Assembly (NCBI GenBank): GCA_013360585.1
Contig: JABWBH010000006.1
Span: 1 to 64,000, forward strand
Direction: 5' to 3'
DNA: 64,000 nucleotides
Origin: Phycisphaerae bacterium
Lineage (GTDB): Bacteria; Planctomycetota; Phycisphaerae; UBA1845
Shown in pieces: positions 43,081 to 51,451 of this stretch. Below the pieces are notes generated by a model. It saw nothing but the letters and a program-made list of their open reading frames with translations. It searched no databases and was not told the DNA's origin. The position numbers were made by a program, and so were the translations under genes. The number at the start of each line of letters is the position of its first letter. The stretch's first letter is position 1.

Positions 43081-43142
43081 GCGGACCTCCGGTCCGCACC
43101 GGGACCGCAGCACCTGCAACGGACTGCGGACCTCCGGTCCGC
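43081..43142. repeat. Two copies of a perfect GCGGACC-TCC-GGTCCGC palindrome
   Basis: Identical 17-bp palindromes lie at 43081-43097 and 43126-43142, with further GCGGACTTCGGACCGC-like half copies at 43051-43080. They lie in the 366-bp gap between the RND and MFP genes, where operon partners are normally adjacent. They are dispersed intergenic repeats and could form hairpins that attenuate RND expression. There is no T-run, so termination is not predicted. Confidence 0.75.
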
Positions 43143-43274
43143 TTCGTCCTGATCAGCCCCTCGAAATCTCAAACCGGACACAACAGCGCCGCAACTCAGG
43201 GGGCTTTGAACAACACCTCAGAAACGTGGCGTCGTGTCAAACCGAGCCGCGCCCATCAGAAAGCGGTTCGGGAG

Positions 43275-43310
43275 GGATCCGCGACCGCGACATCGTGGAC
43301 CGGTGGCGGC
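43275..43310 (+). repeat. 36-bp perfect inverted copy of an RND gene segment
   Basis: Bases 43275-43310 are the exact reverse complement of 41014-41049, inside the RND gene (the codons for WIRDRDIVDRW). The match ends abruptly on both sides. A shared 36-mer cannot arise by chance here. It may be a small template-switch insertion, or a site for recombination that would invert 2.2 kb. Confidence 0.85.
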
Positions 43311-43342
43311 TTGAAAAGAGGAAGCCATCCCGGATCACGACA

Positions 43343-44839
43343 CTAGCGCACTCCCAGTGCAACGCGCACCCCACCCTCGCCCGACTCCGCATCCGCCTTC
43401 AGCGCCGCAAGCGACTCCGGTGACAACCGGACCGGCATGCCCGGTACCGGACGCGGCAGCGGTGACGTGATGATCCGGTCGCCCGCCGCCAGCTCCGTTT
43501 CCCACGCCCCGTGGCCCTCGATCCCCTCATACCCGACGAGCACATCATCCCCGCTGGTACGCAGCAGCGTCACCCGCCGTCGTCCCAGCCGCCCGACCCC
43601 CGCCTCCGGTGAAGCGGGATCATCTTCATAGACGTAGACCCACGCATCCTCGTGTATCGCGTGACGCGGAACCGTCAGCGCGCCCGGAACCCGTCGCGCC
43701 GGAATCTCCGCCTGACAGAACGTCCCGATCGAGATCGGCGGCATCTCATCCGCCTCGTCGCAATCCAGCCCCAGCACCACGTCGCGGATCTGAACCACGA
43801 TCCGCGCCGTCCGCGTCGCTTCGTCCAGCCGCTCAAATCGCGTCACGCGCCCGCGGCAACTGAATTGCCGACCGTAAAGCGACCACCGCACAACCACCTC
43901 CGGTGCCTCGTTTTCCGCCGACTCCCCGCGCACCGCAGACGCCACCCCGTCATGCACCCATCGCAGTTCACGTGGATCCACAACCGCGGATATCTCGAAT
44001 GACGAAACGTCCGTCAGCGTCGCGATCGCCACGAATGCCGTCACATACTGGCTGGCGAACGCCGTCGCAGACTCGACCCGGGCGTCAAAAGGACACACGA
44101 TCTTCGTATTCTCAAGGTCGAAGGTCGCCTGGCGCAATGCCGCGCTCGCGGCGTCAAGCTGCGCCTTCAGCTCGTCCAGCGTCAGAGGGATCATGCGCTC
44201 CTTCGACTCAAGCTCGACCACTTCCCCCTTCAGACGCAGGTAACTCTGACGGTCCGCGTTCACACGCACCCCGCTCAGCGTCCCGTCTTCCAGCAACTCG
44301 CTCGCGTCCCGCTCACGCTCCGCGATCTCAAGCATGTCCCGCGCGACCTCCAGCCGCGCCTGCGTCGCTATCAGCTCCTCCTTCTGACGTGCGATCGACG
44401 CCCTGAGCCGTCGCGTGTTCGCCTCCGCCGTGTCCACCTGAGCCTGATAGACCGTCGGGTCGATCTCGAACAGCAGTTCCCCCTTCTTGATAAGCTTGCC
44501 CTCTGCGAGATCTTCATGCGCGTAGATCAGCCGACCGTTGACGTTCGGCACCACGCGAACCTGTTTCTCCGGACGCAGCGTCCCGTGACCCAGGATCGGC
44601 GCCGCAAACTCCTTCGGACGCACTTTCTCAACCTGCACGACCGGAATCGCCCGGCGAACCTCGCCTTTGTCCGGCGCCGGCGCCGTCTCGACCAGCCAGA
44701 GGCACGCCCCCGCCCCCGCCGCCAGCAACGCCGCGCAAAGCAGCCCTCGTATGACTTTCCTCAGTCGCTCCATCCGCTCCCAGTCTGAAAAAACACCCCG
44801 TCCGGATCCTTCCGGACCAGGGTTCGTATCATCTCTCAC
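43343..44839 (-). CDS. RND periplasmic adaptor (HlyD/MFP family)
   Basis: Bridges the RND pump and the TolC-type channel in the periplasm. 498 residues from GTG 44839; ATG 44773 (MERLRKVIRG) is an alternative that places the membrane anchor nearer the N-terminus. One anchor helix (LLCAALLAAGAGACLWLV) is followed by a lipoyl half-motif (VVPNVNGRLIYAHEDLAEGKLIKKGELLFEIDP). A coiled-coil hairpin of unusual length (about 150-250), a beta-barrel domain and a C-terminal membrane-proximal domain follow. It is first in the operon but separated from the RND gene by 366 bp of repeats. Confidence 0.9.
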   Translation of the reverse strand: MRDDTNPGPEGSGRGVFSDWERMERLRKVIRGLLCAALLAAGAGACLWLVETAPAPDKGEVRRAIPVVQVEKVRPKEFAAPILGHGTLRPEKQVRVVPNVNGRLIYAHEDLAEGKLIKKGELLFEIDPTVYQAQVDTAEANTRRLRASIARQKEELIATQARLEVARDMLEIAERERDASELLEDGTLSGVRVNADRQSYLRLKGEVVELESKERMIPLTLDELKAQLDAASAALRQATFDLENTKIVCPFDARVESATAFASQYVTAFVAIATLTDVSSFEISAVVDPRELRWVHDGVASAVRGESAENEAPEVVVRWSLYGRQFSCRGRVTRFERLDEATRTARIVVQIRDVVLGLDCDEADEMPPISIGTFCQAEIPARRVPGALTVPRHAIHEDAWVYVYEDDPASPEAGVGRLGRRRVTLLRTSGDDVLVGYEGIEGHGAWETELAAGDRIITSPLPRPVPGMPVRLSPESLAALKADAESGEGGVRVALGVR

Positions 44840-45147
44840 CCGGTTCTTGTTCCTTTCGCGCCGGGCGAATACCAGATCGTCGCAGGCCTGATCGTTCCAC
44901 GCCCCGCGCCAACAAGGCGTTGGAAACCTGCGTTACCGCACGCCCGGACCGCAGCGTCAAGCCGCCCCTCGGCACGCCAGCACCTCAATCGACCTCGTCT
45001 GTGATTTCCGTAGGATAATATCGGCCTGCCTGCGCGGCGAGAACCCGGGCGACTTGCCGATATTGCAGGCCGGTGTAATCGTTGGTTTAATAAGATTTTC
45101 CTGACTGAATATCCTGGCCCGGCATCCGCCGCATAAGGTCTGACGTG
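44840..45147. other. Divergent regulatory region with competing stems
   Basis: 308 bp between the divergent MFP and TMTC-like genes. AATATCGGC (45017-45025) is complementary to GCCGATATT (45056-45064). GGCCTGC (45023-45029) is complementary to GCAGGCC (45065-45071). The left arms overlap by three bases, so the two stems compete unless shortened. 45075-45115 is AT-rich (GGTTTAATAAGATTTTCC) and may hold a promoter. A leader-RNA switch for the gene at 45148 is possible but unproven. Confidence 0.45.
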
Positions 45148-47385
45148 ATGTCGGAAAAGCCCGTCCAGATTGATCCTTCGATCCTCTTAAGGGGTTCATG
45201 TGCGCCGCTCGTCGGCGCCCTGATCCTCACCCTCGCAACCGCTGCGGTATTCTCGGGCGCCTTGGGTCACGATTTCGTTAACTACGACGACGACGTCGTT
45301 GTCACGGACAATCCCCACATCCGCGATCTCACGGCCGCCAACCTTCGCTGGATGTTCACCGAAAACCGCGCCGGGCACTACCACCCCCTGACCTGGCTTT
45401 CCCTGGCCCTGGATTACCGCATCTGGAACGGCCTGGATCCCTTCGGGTTTCATCTGACGAACCTGCTGCTTCATACCGCAACCGTGATCGGGTTCTACTT
45501 TGTCGTTCGCCGCGTGCTCACCCTTGCAGGGTCGAACTCGCTCGGGCTGCGATCGGAATCCGTCGAACCTCCCGACGCTTCGACCGAACTGGCGGCCGTG
45601 GTGGCGGCGGCGGCGTTCGCCGTCCATCCCCTGCGCGTCGAGTCCGTCGCGTGGGTCACCGAGCGCCGCGACGTGCTCAGCGGCGCGCTCCTCATGCCCG
45701 CGGTCCTCCTTTACCTTCGCGCCGTCTCTTCGCCTTCCCCGCGCGCACGCCGTCTTCAGCTTGCCGCGTCCCTGCTCGCCTACGTGCTTTCCCTGCTCTC
45801 GAAGGCGTGGGGGATTACGCTTCCGGCCGTGCTGCTGGTGCTCAACGTCTACCCGCTCGCCCGCCTGGGCCGCAACGCCGTGCCCGCGAATATTGCGGAA
45901 CGACGCCGCGTCATCCTCGAAGTCGCTATGTACACGCTGCCCGCCGTCGCGTTCGCCATCGCCGCTATCGCGGCGCAGCACTCCGTCGGCGCGCTGCAGC
46001 CGCTGAACGAATCCTACTCTCTCGGGATGAGGCTTCAGCAGTCCGTGTTCGGACTGGGGTTCTACCTTCTGAAATCGCTCGCCCCGGTTTCGCTTGTGCC
46101 CTTTTACGGCTGGCCGGTAGACCGGGCCCAGATGCTCCCGAAGACGCTGATCTCCGCCGCTGCGTTGATCATCCTCGGAGGGGTCGCCTGGCGCGCCCGC
46201 CGCCGGTTCCCGGCCCTGGCGGCCGCCGCGATCGGCTACGCGATCCTCGTGTCGCCGGTGCTGGGGCTGACACAATCCGGTCCGCAACTCGCCGCCGATC
46301 GGTACACCTACATCCCCTGCATGCCCTGGATGATCTCGCTCGCAGCCCTCGTCGCCCACGGCCTCCGGCGCAGCAGCGCGTCCGGACGGAGGCTGATCCT
46401 GAGCGTTGGCCTGCTCGGGCTGCTCACCCTGGGCGCCCTGACCTCCCGGCAGGTCGGGCGCTGGCGCGACAGCCTCACGCTCTGGTCTTACCACCTTTCG
46501 CAGCGACCTGATTGTCCGATCGGACACGTCAACTACGGCTCCGCGCTTTTCGCGGAGGCCGAACGCGAGAAAGACCTGCACAGCCCGCGCCGCATCTCCC
46601 TGATTGAGGAGGCGATGAGCCACTATCACACCGCCTCACAACTGCGACCGGGGTACGTGCTTTCTGTGCGCGGCGTCGGACGCTGCCTGCGCGCGATCGA
46701 ACGATATGAGGAGGCGCTGACCTGGTTCAACGAAGCGCTCGCCTTGCGCGATGACGATGACGAGACGCTCTTCGACATCGCCGACACGCTCGCCGTGCTC
46801 GGTCGGCCCGAGGACGCCCTCCCTCACTATCGCCGGATCGCCGCTCTCGGCGGCAAGCACGCCTACGACGCTCAGTATGAACTCGGACGGATTCTGCACC
46901 TGACCGGAAAACCCGCCGAAGCCGTCGAGGCCTTCCGCGCCGCCCTACGACTCCGCGATAATGACCCCACCTGCCACCAGGCGCTGGCGGAATCTCTCCT
47001 CGTCCTCGGGCAGGATGACGCCGCCGCGACGGAACTCGAGACCGCGCATCGTCTGTCGCCTTCAGATCTGCTGATTGAGGCGCGACTCGCGTTCGTGATT
47101 GCGACGTCGGATGACGCGGCGGTACGTGATCCGGGTCGAGCGGTCAGGCTCGCTCAGTCCGCCTTCAACCGCTGGCGGGCGTCGGAACCGGAACCCTCTG
47201 ACCTGGGGGTCGAGTTTCATGAAGCGCTCGCCGCCGCACAGGCGGCTTCCGGTGAGCCCGCCCGGGCGGTGGACACGCTCGACCGCGTCATCGCCCGCGC
47301 CCCGACCAGCAAAACGCCGAAGTGGTTGACGCGATTGTCCGAGCAACGCGACCGGTATCAGCGACAGATCACCCCCTTGCCGTGA
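45148..47385 (+). CDS. TMTC-like membrane glycosyltransferase with TPR tail
   Basis: 745 residues from ATG 45148; GTG 45145 in the same frame is also possible (AAGG upstream fits either). The N-terminal half has about ten helices. DFVNYDDDVVVTDNPHIRDL is the luminal acidic motif of DUF1736/TMTC-type O-mannosyltransferase relatives. HPLRVESVAWVTERRDVLSG is also conserved in that group. The C-terminal half (residues 470-740) has TPR units such as EEALTWFNEALALRDDDDETLFDIADTLAVLGRPEDALPHYRRI and PAEAVEAFRAALRLRDNDP. It probably transfers sugar from a lipid donor to exported proteins, but this is inferred from the family. Confidence 0.85.
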   Translation: MSEKPVQIDPSILLRGSCAPLVGALILTLATAAVFSGALGHDFVNYDDDVVVTDNPHIRDLTAANLRWMFTENRAGHYHPLTWLSLALDYRIWNGLDPFGFHLTNLLLHTATVIGFYFVVRRVLTLAGSNSLGLRSESVEPPDASTELAAVVAAAAFAVHPLRVESVAWVTERRDVLSGALLMPAVLLYLRAVSSPSPRARRLQLAASLLAYVLSLLSKAWGITLPAVLLVLNVYPLARLGRNAVPANIAERRRVILEVAMYTLPAVAFAIAAIAAQHSVGALQPLNESYSLGMRLQQSVFGLGFYLLKSLAPVSLVPFYGWPVDRAQMLPKTLISAAALIILGGVAWRARRRFPALAAAAIGYAILVSPVLGLTQSGPQLAADRYTYIPCMPWMISLAALVAHGLRRSSASGRRLILSVGLLGLLTLGALTSRQVGRWRDSLTLWSYHLSQRPDCPIGHVNYGSALFAEAEREKDLHSPRRISLIEEAMSHYHTASQLRPGYVLSVRGVGRCLRAIERYEEALTWFNEALALRDDDDETLFDIADTLAVLGRPEDALPHYRRIAALGGKHAYDAQYELGRILHLTGKPAEAVEAFRAALRLRDNDPTCHQALAESLLVLGQDDAAATELETAHRLSPSDLLIEARLAFVIATSDDAAVRDPGRAVRLAQSAFNRWRASEPEPSDLGVEFHEALAAAQAASGEPARAVDTLDRVIARAPTSKTPKWLTRLSEQRDRYQRQITPLP

Positions 47386-47425
47386 TCGAGGAGGCGTCGG
47401 GCGGTTCCGCCCCGGCTCTCGACGA

Positions 47426-48574
47426 TCAGGCTCCGCCCCCACCCGCCCCCGGCAAGCCTTCCCCGGGCTTGCTCGAAGCTGCCGGCGGATTCTTCTCGAT
47501 CTCATCGAGCAGCTTGATGCACCGGTCGTAGAACGCCAGGTCGCCGCGCATCAAATCCGCCTCGAATCCCTTGATCTTCTCGCAGGCGTCCGCCAGCACC
47601 TTGCGACCTTCGCGGACGGCCCCGAGTTGGAACAGGGCCCTGGCGTAGATCGGCGCCGTGTCCCCCAGCAACTCCGTCCCGAGCGAGGCGTCATATGCGA
47701 TCTTCGCCGCGCGATAGGCCGTCTCCGGTTCGCGGTCAGCGAACCCGCCCATCGTTGCCGGATTCGTGATCGCCGTCGCCAGATTCAGCATGACGTGCGG
47801 ATCCTTGCCGTGCGCCGCGAAAAACTCCTTCGCCCAGGCGTTCAGTCCGGCGTAATCCTTAAGCTGTTGAGCGAAAGCGAATACCTTGAAATTGACTCCC
47901 TTTGAACTGTGAGGGTACATCCGCAGCAGCTCATCAAGATCCTTCAACACCTCACGCCACTGTCCGCCTCGAGCCTTGCCCGCGATGACCCGCTCGATCT
48001 CCTCCATCCGCGCCCACACCGCCGGGTCCAGCCGGTTCTCCACCAGGTCGATCACGGCGTCCTCGAAGTTCGGATCCGCCGGCGTCCCCATCCAGACGAT
48101 CCTCCCTTCCCGGTTGACCAGGTAGGCGCGAGGCATCCCGATGCCCTCGCCCGGGCGCTGCGACGCCACCTGATAGGCGTCCCAGGTCTCTTTCACATTG
48201 TCCAACGCTACGGTCCAGCCCACCTGCGGTCCGCCCGCGTCGACAAAGGCCCGAACGCCGTCGATCGTCGTCTTCTCATCTTCCGTCGCCACCCCGACGA
48301 TCCGAAGCCCCTTTGCCTTGTAACGCTCCTGAAAAACCGTTAACCGCGGAGCCAGTTGCTGGCTGCCCAGGTCCTGCGGACGCCAGAACCAGATGACGAA
48401 GCATTGCGCGCCGCGCCCTGCCTCGATATCGATCGGCTCACCCTTCACCCACGTATGCACGGAAAGCGCGGGCGCCGGGTCGCCGATCTTCAACGTCGGG
48501 CCCGCAGGCGCCGATGCGCCTTCCTGCGCCCCAAGAAACATCACGCCAACGATCAAGCTCATCAATCCGTTCAT
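47426..48574 (-). CDS. Exported redoxin-fold protein lacking CxxC
   Basis: 382 residues from ATG 48574 with AGGAG upstream; the track's start at 48604 would overlap the transporter gene. A signal peptide (SLIVGVMFLGAQEGASA) precedes a TlpA/redoxin-like domain: LKIGDPAPALSVHTWVKGEP, GRGAQCFVIWFWRPQDLGSQQ, GLRIVGVATED and GMPRAYLVNREGRIVWMG. The position of the catalytic CxxC carries RPQDLG, so redox activity is unlikely; one Cys precedes it. The C-terminal 180 residues are helical with TPR-like periodicity. It lies 7 bp downstream of the AI-2E family gene and is likely cotranscribed. Confidence 0.82.
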   Translation of the reverse strand: MNGLMSLIVGVMFLGAQEGASAPAGPTLKIGDPAPALSVHTWVKGEPIDIEAGRGAQCFVIWFWRPQDLGSQQLAPRLTVFQERYKAKGLRIVGVATEDEKTTIDGVRAFVDAGGPQVGWTVALDNVKETWDAYQVASQRPGEGIGMPRAYLVNREGRIVWMGTPADPNFEDAVIDLVENRLDPAVWARMEEIERVIAGKARGGQWREVLKDLDELLRMYPHSSKGVNFKVFAFAQQLKDYAGLNAWAKEFFAAHGKDPHVMLNLATAITNPATMGGFADREPETAYRAAKIAYDASLGTELLGDTAPIYARALFQLGAVREGRKVLADACEKIKGFEADLMRGDLAFYDRCIKLLDEIEKNPPAASSKPGEGLPGAGGGGA

Positions 48575-48581
48575 TCGCGCG

Positions 48582-49856
48582 TCACTCCTCTTGCGTCGCT
48601 CCACCGGAAGCCAGCCGCGTCGCGTCTCTCGAATGCTTCAGAACCCACCGGCGATAGTAGGCAATCCCCAACGAGGTCAGCGGAATCGCCAGCAGCAATC
48701 CCAACAATCCAAGCAGCTTACCCCAGACAAAAACGCCCAGCAAAATCGCCACCGGCCTCAGACCGGTCGCCTTGCCCATGATTCTCGGGGTCAGCACCAC
48801 GTCCTGAATAAGCTGAACAAGGATGAACACCACGCCCACCAGCAGCAGCGACGTCCCCAGCCCCGCCCCGCTCTCCTCAAACGGTCGCATCAGCGCCAGA
48901 AAAATCGCCGGGACCACCCCCACCGCCTGAAGGTAGGGAACCATGTTCAGCACCCCGATGAACAACCCCAGCGGTATCGCCATCGGAAGTCCGATGATCG
49001 AGAACCCCGCCGCCATCAACGCCCCCGTCAGCATCGCCACGACGAACTGACCCCGCAGGTACCTCCGCAGCACAACGTCGAAATCCTCGACGAATTCCAG
49101 AATGTCCGTCCGATAGTTCGGCGGCAGATACTCCCGCCAGGTCCGAACGTACTCCGGATAGTCCAGCAGCAGAAAGCACAGGTACACCGCCACCAGCACG
49201 ATGAACGTTGCCCCCACGATCACCGCGCTCACTCCCGTCGTCAGCGCCGACCACGCCCCCCCCAGAAGCCCCCTGACTTTGCCCAGCAGCCACTGCCGAG
49301 CATCAAAATCCGCAGGAAGCTGATCCCCCACCATCTGAAACGCGCTCGTGTTGGACAACCGCTTCCAGAAACGCGTGTAACGGTCCAGCGAGGACGACGC
49401 AGCCCCCTCAGGTCCGGGCGCCGAAAGCTCGCCGAATGCGGCACGCAATTCGCTGAACATCGATGCGGCGGTCGGAGTCGCGCCCGTCCCCTCTTCCACC
49501 GGATGCGACGCCACTTCACGCGCCACCTGCTCGTACGACCGCGCGAGGTTCTTCACCGTGGCGGTAAACTTCTCCGTCTGCCCGGCCGCAAGGATGACCC
49601 CCGTCGTAAGCAGGGCGAACGCGATGATCCCCAACCCCCCCAGCGTCAGCGCCACCGCGTACACGCGACGCTTCACGCGCTCCGTCAGCAGCGTCACCAC
49701 CGGGTTCAGAACGTACGCCAGCACTGCCGCGGCGACAAAGGGAATCAGCACGTCGGACAGATATCGCAGAAGCAGAAAAAGCCCGGCCGCCCCGAGCACG
49801 CTCAGCACCATCCGGACGACCCGATCGAACGTATATCGTGTCTGCGGTGCGGACAT
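48582..49856 (-). CDS. AI-2E family transporter (PerM/YhhT-like)
   Basis: 424 residues from ATG 49856; the track's N-terminal 28 residues are unconserved. Eight predicted helices are arranged as in the family: an N-terminal hairpin (LFLLLRYLSDVLIPFVAAAVLAYVLNPVV), a long soluble loop (residues 105-190), then GQFVVAMLTGALMAAGFSIIGLP, GVLNMVPYLQAVG and ILVQLIQDVVLTPRIMGKATGLRP, the last being the signature. Members export autoinducer-2 or act as ion/proton antiporters; which applies here is unknown. It precedes the CxxC-less redoxin-fold gene in an operon. Confidence 0.9.
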   Translation of the reverse strand: MSAPQTRYTFDRVVRMVLSVLGAAGLFLLLRYLSDVLIPFVAAAVLAYVLNPVVTLLTERVKRRVYAVALTLGGLGIIAFALLTTGVILAAGQTEKFTATVKNLARSYEQVAREVASHPVEEGTGATPTAASMFSELRAAFGELSAPGPEGAASSSLDRYTRFWKRLSNTSAFQMVGDQLPADFDARQWLLGKVRGLLGGAWSALTTGVSAVIVGATFIVLVAVYLCFLLLDYPEYVRTWREYLPPNYRTDILEFVEDFDVVLRRYLRGQFVVAMLTGALMAAGFSIIGLPMAIPLGLFIGVLNMVPYLQAVGVVPAIFLALMRPFEESGAGLGTSLLLVGVVFILVQLIQDVVLTPRIMGKATGLRPVAILLGVFVWGKLLGLLGLLLAIPLTSLGIAYYRRWVLKHSRDATRLASGGATQEE

Positions 49857-50307
49857 GACCCACGATCCTCGACTTCCCCGCCGGACCTGCGACCGACAGG
49901 CTTTTCTAACACACGAACCGCAACCCTGCGAGAGAGACAAACAGACGGCTTGGAGACGCCGCGCCGGAAGAGAAAGAGCAACCCTGAGTATTCATCCGGC
50001 TCCCGGTCGCGGGGTGTTGAAATCACATGAACTTGCCCGTCGCGATCCTGCGGGGGGGACGACGGGAGGGGTCGTACCCCGAAGAATCATCCGGAAGTCT
50101 CAGCCCCGAAAGGGGCGCCAGAAAGCAGCCCAGCCCGCCAGGGCTGGGGATCCCTCTTCCGTTATCCGATGCCCGCCCCTCTCGAACACCCTGACGAACG
50201 CACCCGGATGCCTCTCCGGGACGTCAGGGCGCGATGCATCGCAACTTCAAACACCTCAAGGATGCTGCGCACCGGAGTCGGAGGGAAACTTAGTAGAAAA
50301 AAGAAGC
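49857..50307. other. Gene-free spacer between the AI-2E gene and rnpB
   Basis: 451 bp. It contains the repeat at 50098-50150 and an A-rich tract at 50294-50307 (TAGTAGAAAAAAGAAGC on the plus strand). On the minus strand this tract gives a TTCTTTTTTCT run directly after the RNase P RNA, which probably ends that transcript. No ORF here is credible. The AI-2E gene promoter should lie just above 49856. Confidence 0.5.
50098..50150. repeat. Third copy of the palindromic intergenic element
   Basis: CAGCCCCGAAAGGGGCG forms a short hairpin. It is followed by CAGCCCAGCCCGCCAGGGCTGGGG, where CCCAGCCC pairs with GGGCTGGG. The organisation (a small CCCC-GGGG hairpin beside a longer CCCAG/CTGGG one) matches the 2229-2330 cluster. 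Confidence 0.6.
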
Positions 50308-50700
50308 AAAGTCGGCGGAGTAAGCCGAATTCTGTCGCGCGCCCTGCTTAGGGACGGGTCGAACCCGTCCTGCGAGGCGTCACGGGCGATCATCCATCTA
50401 GGCCGTCGGTCGCCCGGCGGCTCAAGCGCCCTACCCACAGCTCAACGGGACGGGCCGCCCCTCGCTGCTTACTTGGGCTTGCCGGCGGTGGGGTTTGACC
50501 TGCCACGCGAGTCACCCCGCGCGCGGTGCGCTCTTACCGCACCTTTTCACCCTTACCTTTCGGCGGTGTCTTTTCTGTGCCACTTTCCCTCGGGTCGCCC
50601 CGGGTTGGCGTTACCAACCACCGTGCCCTGCCCGGTTCGGACTTTCCTCACTTCCAGGGGGATCGCTCCCGCCCGAAGCGCGATCGCCTTCGCCGACTTT
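50308..50700 (-). ncRNA. rnpB: RNase P RNA, bacterial class A
   Basis: Catalytic RNA that trims tRNA 5' ends. Read on the minus strand, helix P1 is AAAGTCGGCG (50700-50691) with CGCCGACTTT (50317-50308). The universally conserved GAGGAAAGTCCGAAC appears about 50 bases in, followed by GGGCAGGGC and GAAAGGTAAGGGTGAAA. The 3' conserved ACAGAATTCGGCTTACTCCG completes P4. The length of about 393 nt suits a class A RNA. A TTCTTTTTTCT run follows P1 and probably ends transcription. The ORF-track entries across this span are spurious. Confidence 0.97.
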
Positions 50701-50708
50701 GCGCCTCT

Positions 50709-50738
50709 ATCCTACGCCGCAGGCACGCTTCGGTCGAA
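50709..50738 (-). promoter_or_regulatory. Likely rnpB promoter
   Basis: On the minus strand TTCGAC (50738-50733), an 18-bp spacer and TAGGAT (50714-50709) precede the predicted 5' end of the RNA by 8 bases. The -10 matches consensus at four of six positions. Placement is the main support. Confidence 0.45.
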
Positions 50739-50830
50739 CTCGTACAACCCGGATCGTCCGGGGCGCAGTCTCGACGGTTCTTATTCTGTCGATAATATTG
50801 AAAGACAGTGATAGTTGCGGAGTGAACAAA

Positions 50831-51298
50831 ATGCCGAAGGCGATCAGTTCGCCGGAAATCGACGCGATGGCCGAGGAAATCCTCCAAGTCTCACAACTGG
50901 CGGCCATCGTGCGCGCTCGCCGCTCCAACGCGGGAGATACTCTGACGGAGCCGGAATTCCTCGCCCTCGAAGCCCTGATCAAGTCGGGCTCGATGACCGT
51001 CGGCGAGGTTCAACGCACCGTGGGCGTGCTTCCGGCCCAGATGTCGAGAATCCTTCGCGGACTGGAGAGGCATACTTCCGGAAAACCGCTCGTCACCTGC
51101 AGCATCAACGCCGACGACCGTCGCAGGGTGGACGTATCTCTAACCGAAGCCGGACGCGAGGTTTACAACGCCTACCGTAGAATGCGCCTCAGTTTCCTCT
51201 GCGATTTTCTCGACAATTTGACCCCTGACGACCGAGTCGTTTTCATGCGCATTGTCCGGGACTTTGCAGTCAGAATTAAAGCCACAATGTCATCATGA
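50831..51298 (+). CDS. MarR-like winged-helix transcriptional regulator
   Basis: 155 residues from ATG 50831, with GGAG ten bases upstream; the longer track ORF crosses the RNase P gene on the other strand. The MarR/winged-helix pattern includes LTEPEFLALEALIKSGSMTVGEVQRTVGVLPAQMSRILRGLE (HTH), then the wing CSINADDRRRVDVSLTEAGREVYNAY and a C-terminal dimer helix. It probably binds DNA as a dimer. CTGTC..GACAG arms (50786-50808) flank a GATAATATTG stretch upstream and could be an autoregulatory site. Ligand and targets are unknown. Confidence 0.82.
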   Translation: MPKAISSPEIDAMAEEILQVSQLAAIVRARRSNAGDTLTEPEFLALEALIKSGSMTVGEVQRTVGVLPAQMSRILRGLERHTSGKPLVTCSINADDRRRVDVSLTEAGREVYNAYRRMRLSFLCDFLDNLTPDDRVVFMRIVRDFAVRIKATMSS

Positions 51299-51328
51299 AA
51301 GCAGAGAGAAATCTAAAAAAAATATTTC

Positions 51329-51358
51329 TTGCCTGCTAACTTTCTCGACTCGTAAACT
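51329..51358 (+). promoter_or_regulatory. Candidate promoter for the Tyr/Gly-rich protein
   Basis: TTGCCT (51329-51334), 18 bp, TAAACT (51353-51358), lying in an unusually AT-rich spacer after the MarR-like gene and about 90 bp before the next start. The same -35 hexamer occurs at the large RNA promoter. Confidence 0.35.
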
Positions 51359-51451
51359 GTCTCAGGAAATGACGCACCCCGCCGGGACCGCGTGGATCAG
51401 GCGGCGGATACCGCCCGCGGTGCGGAGGTGCGGTAACGAAGGAGATGGAAC

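Noticed and set aside
48393-50030. 545-aa plus-strand ORF over the AI-2E and redoxin genes
   Set aside because: Extremely Arg/His/Gln/Pro-rich antisense frame, with no ribosome site and no family motif. The minus-strand genes are clearly real.
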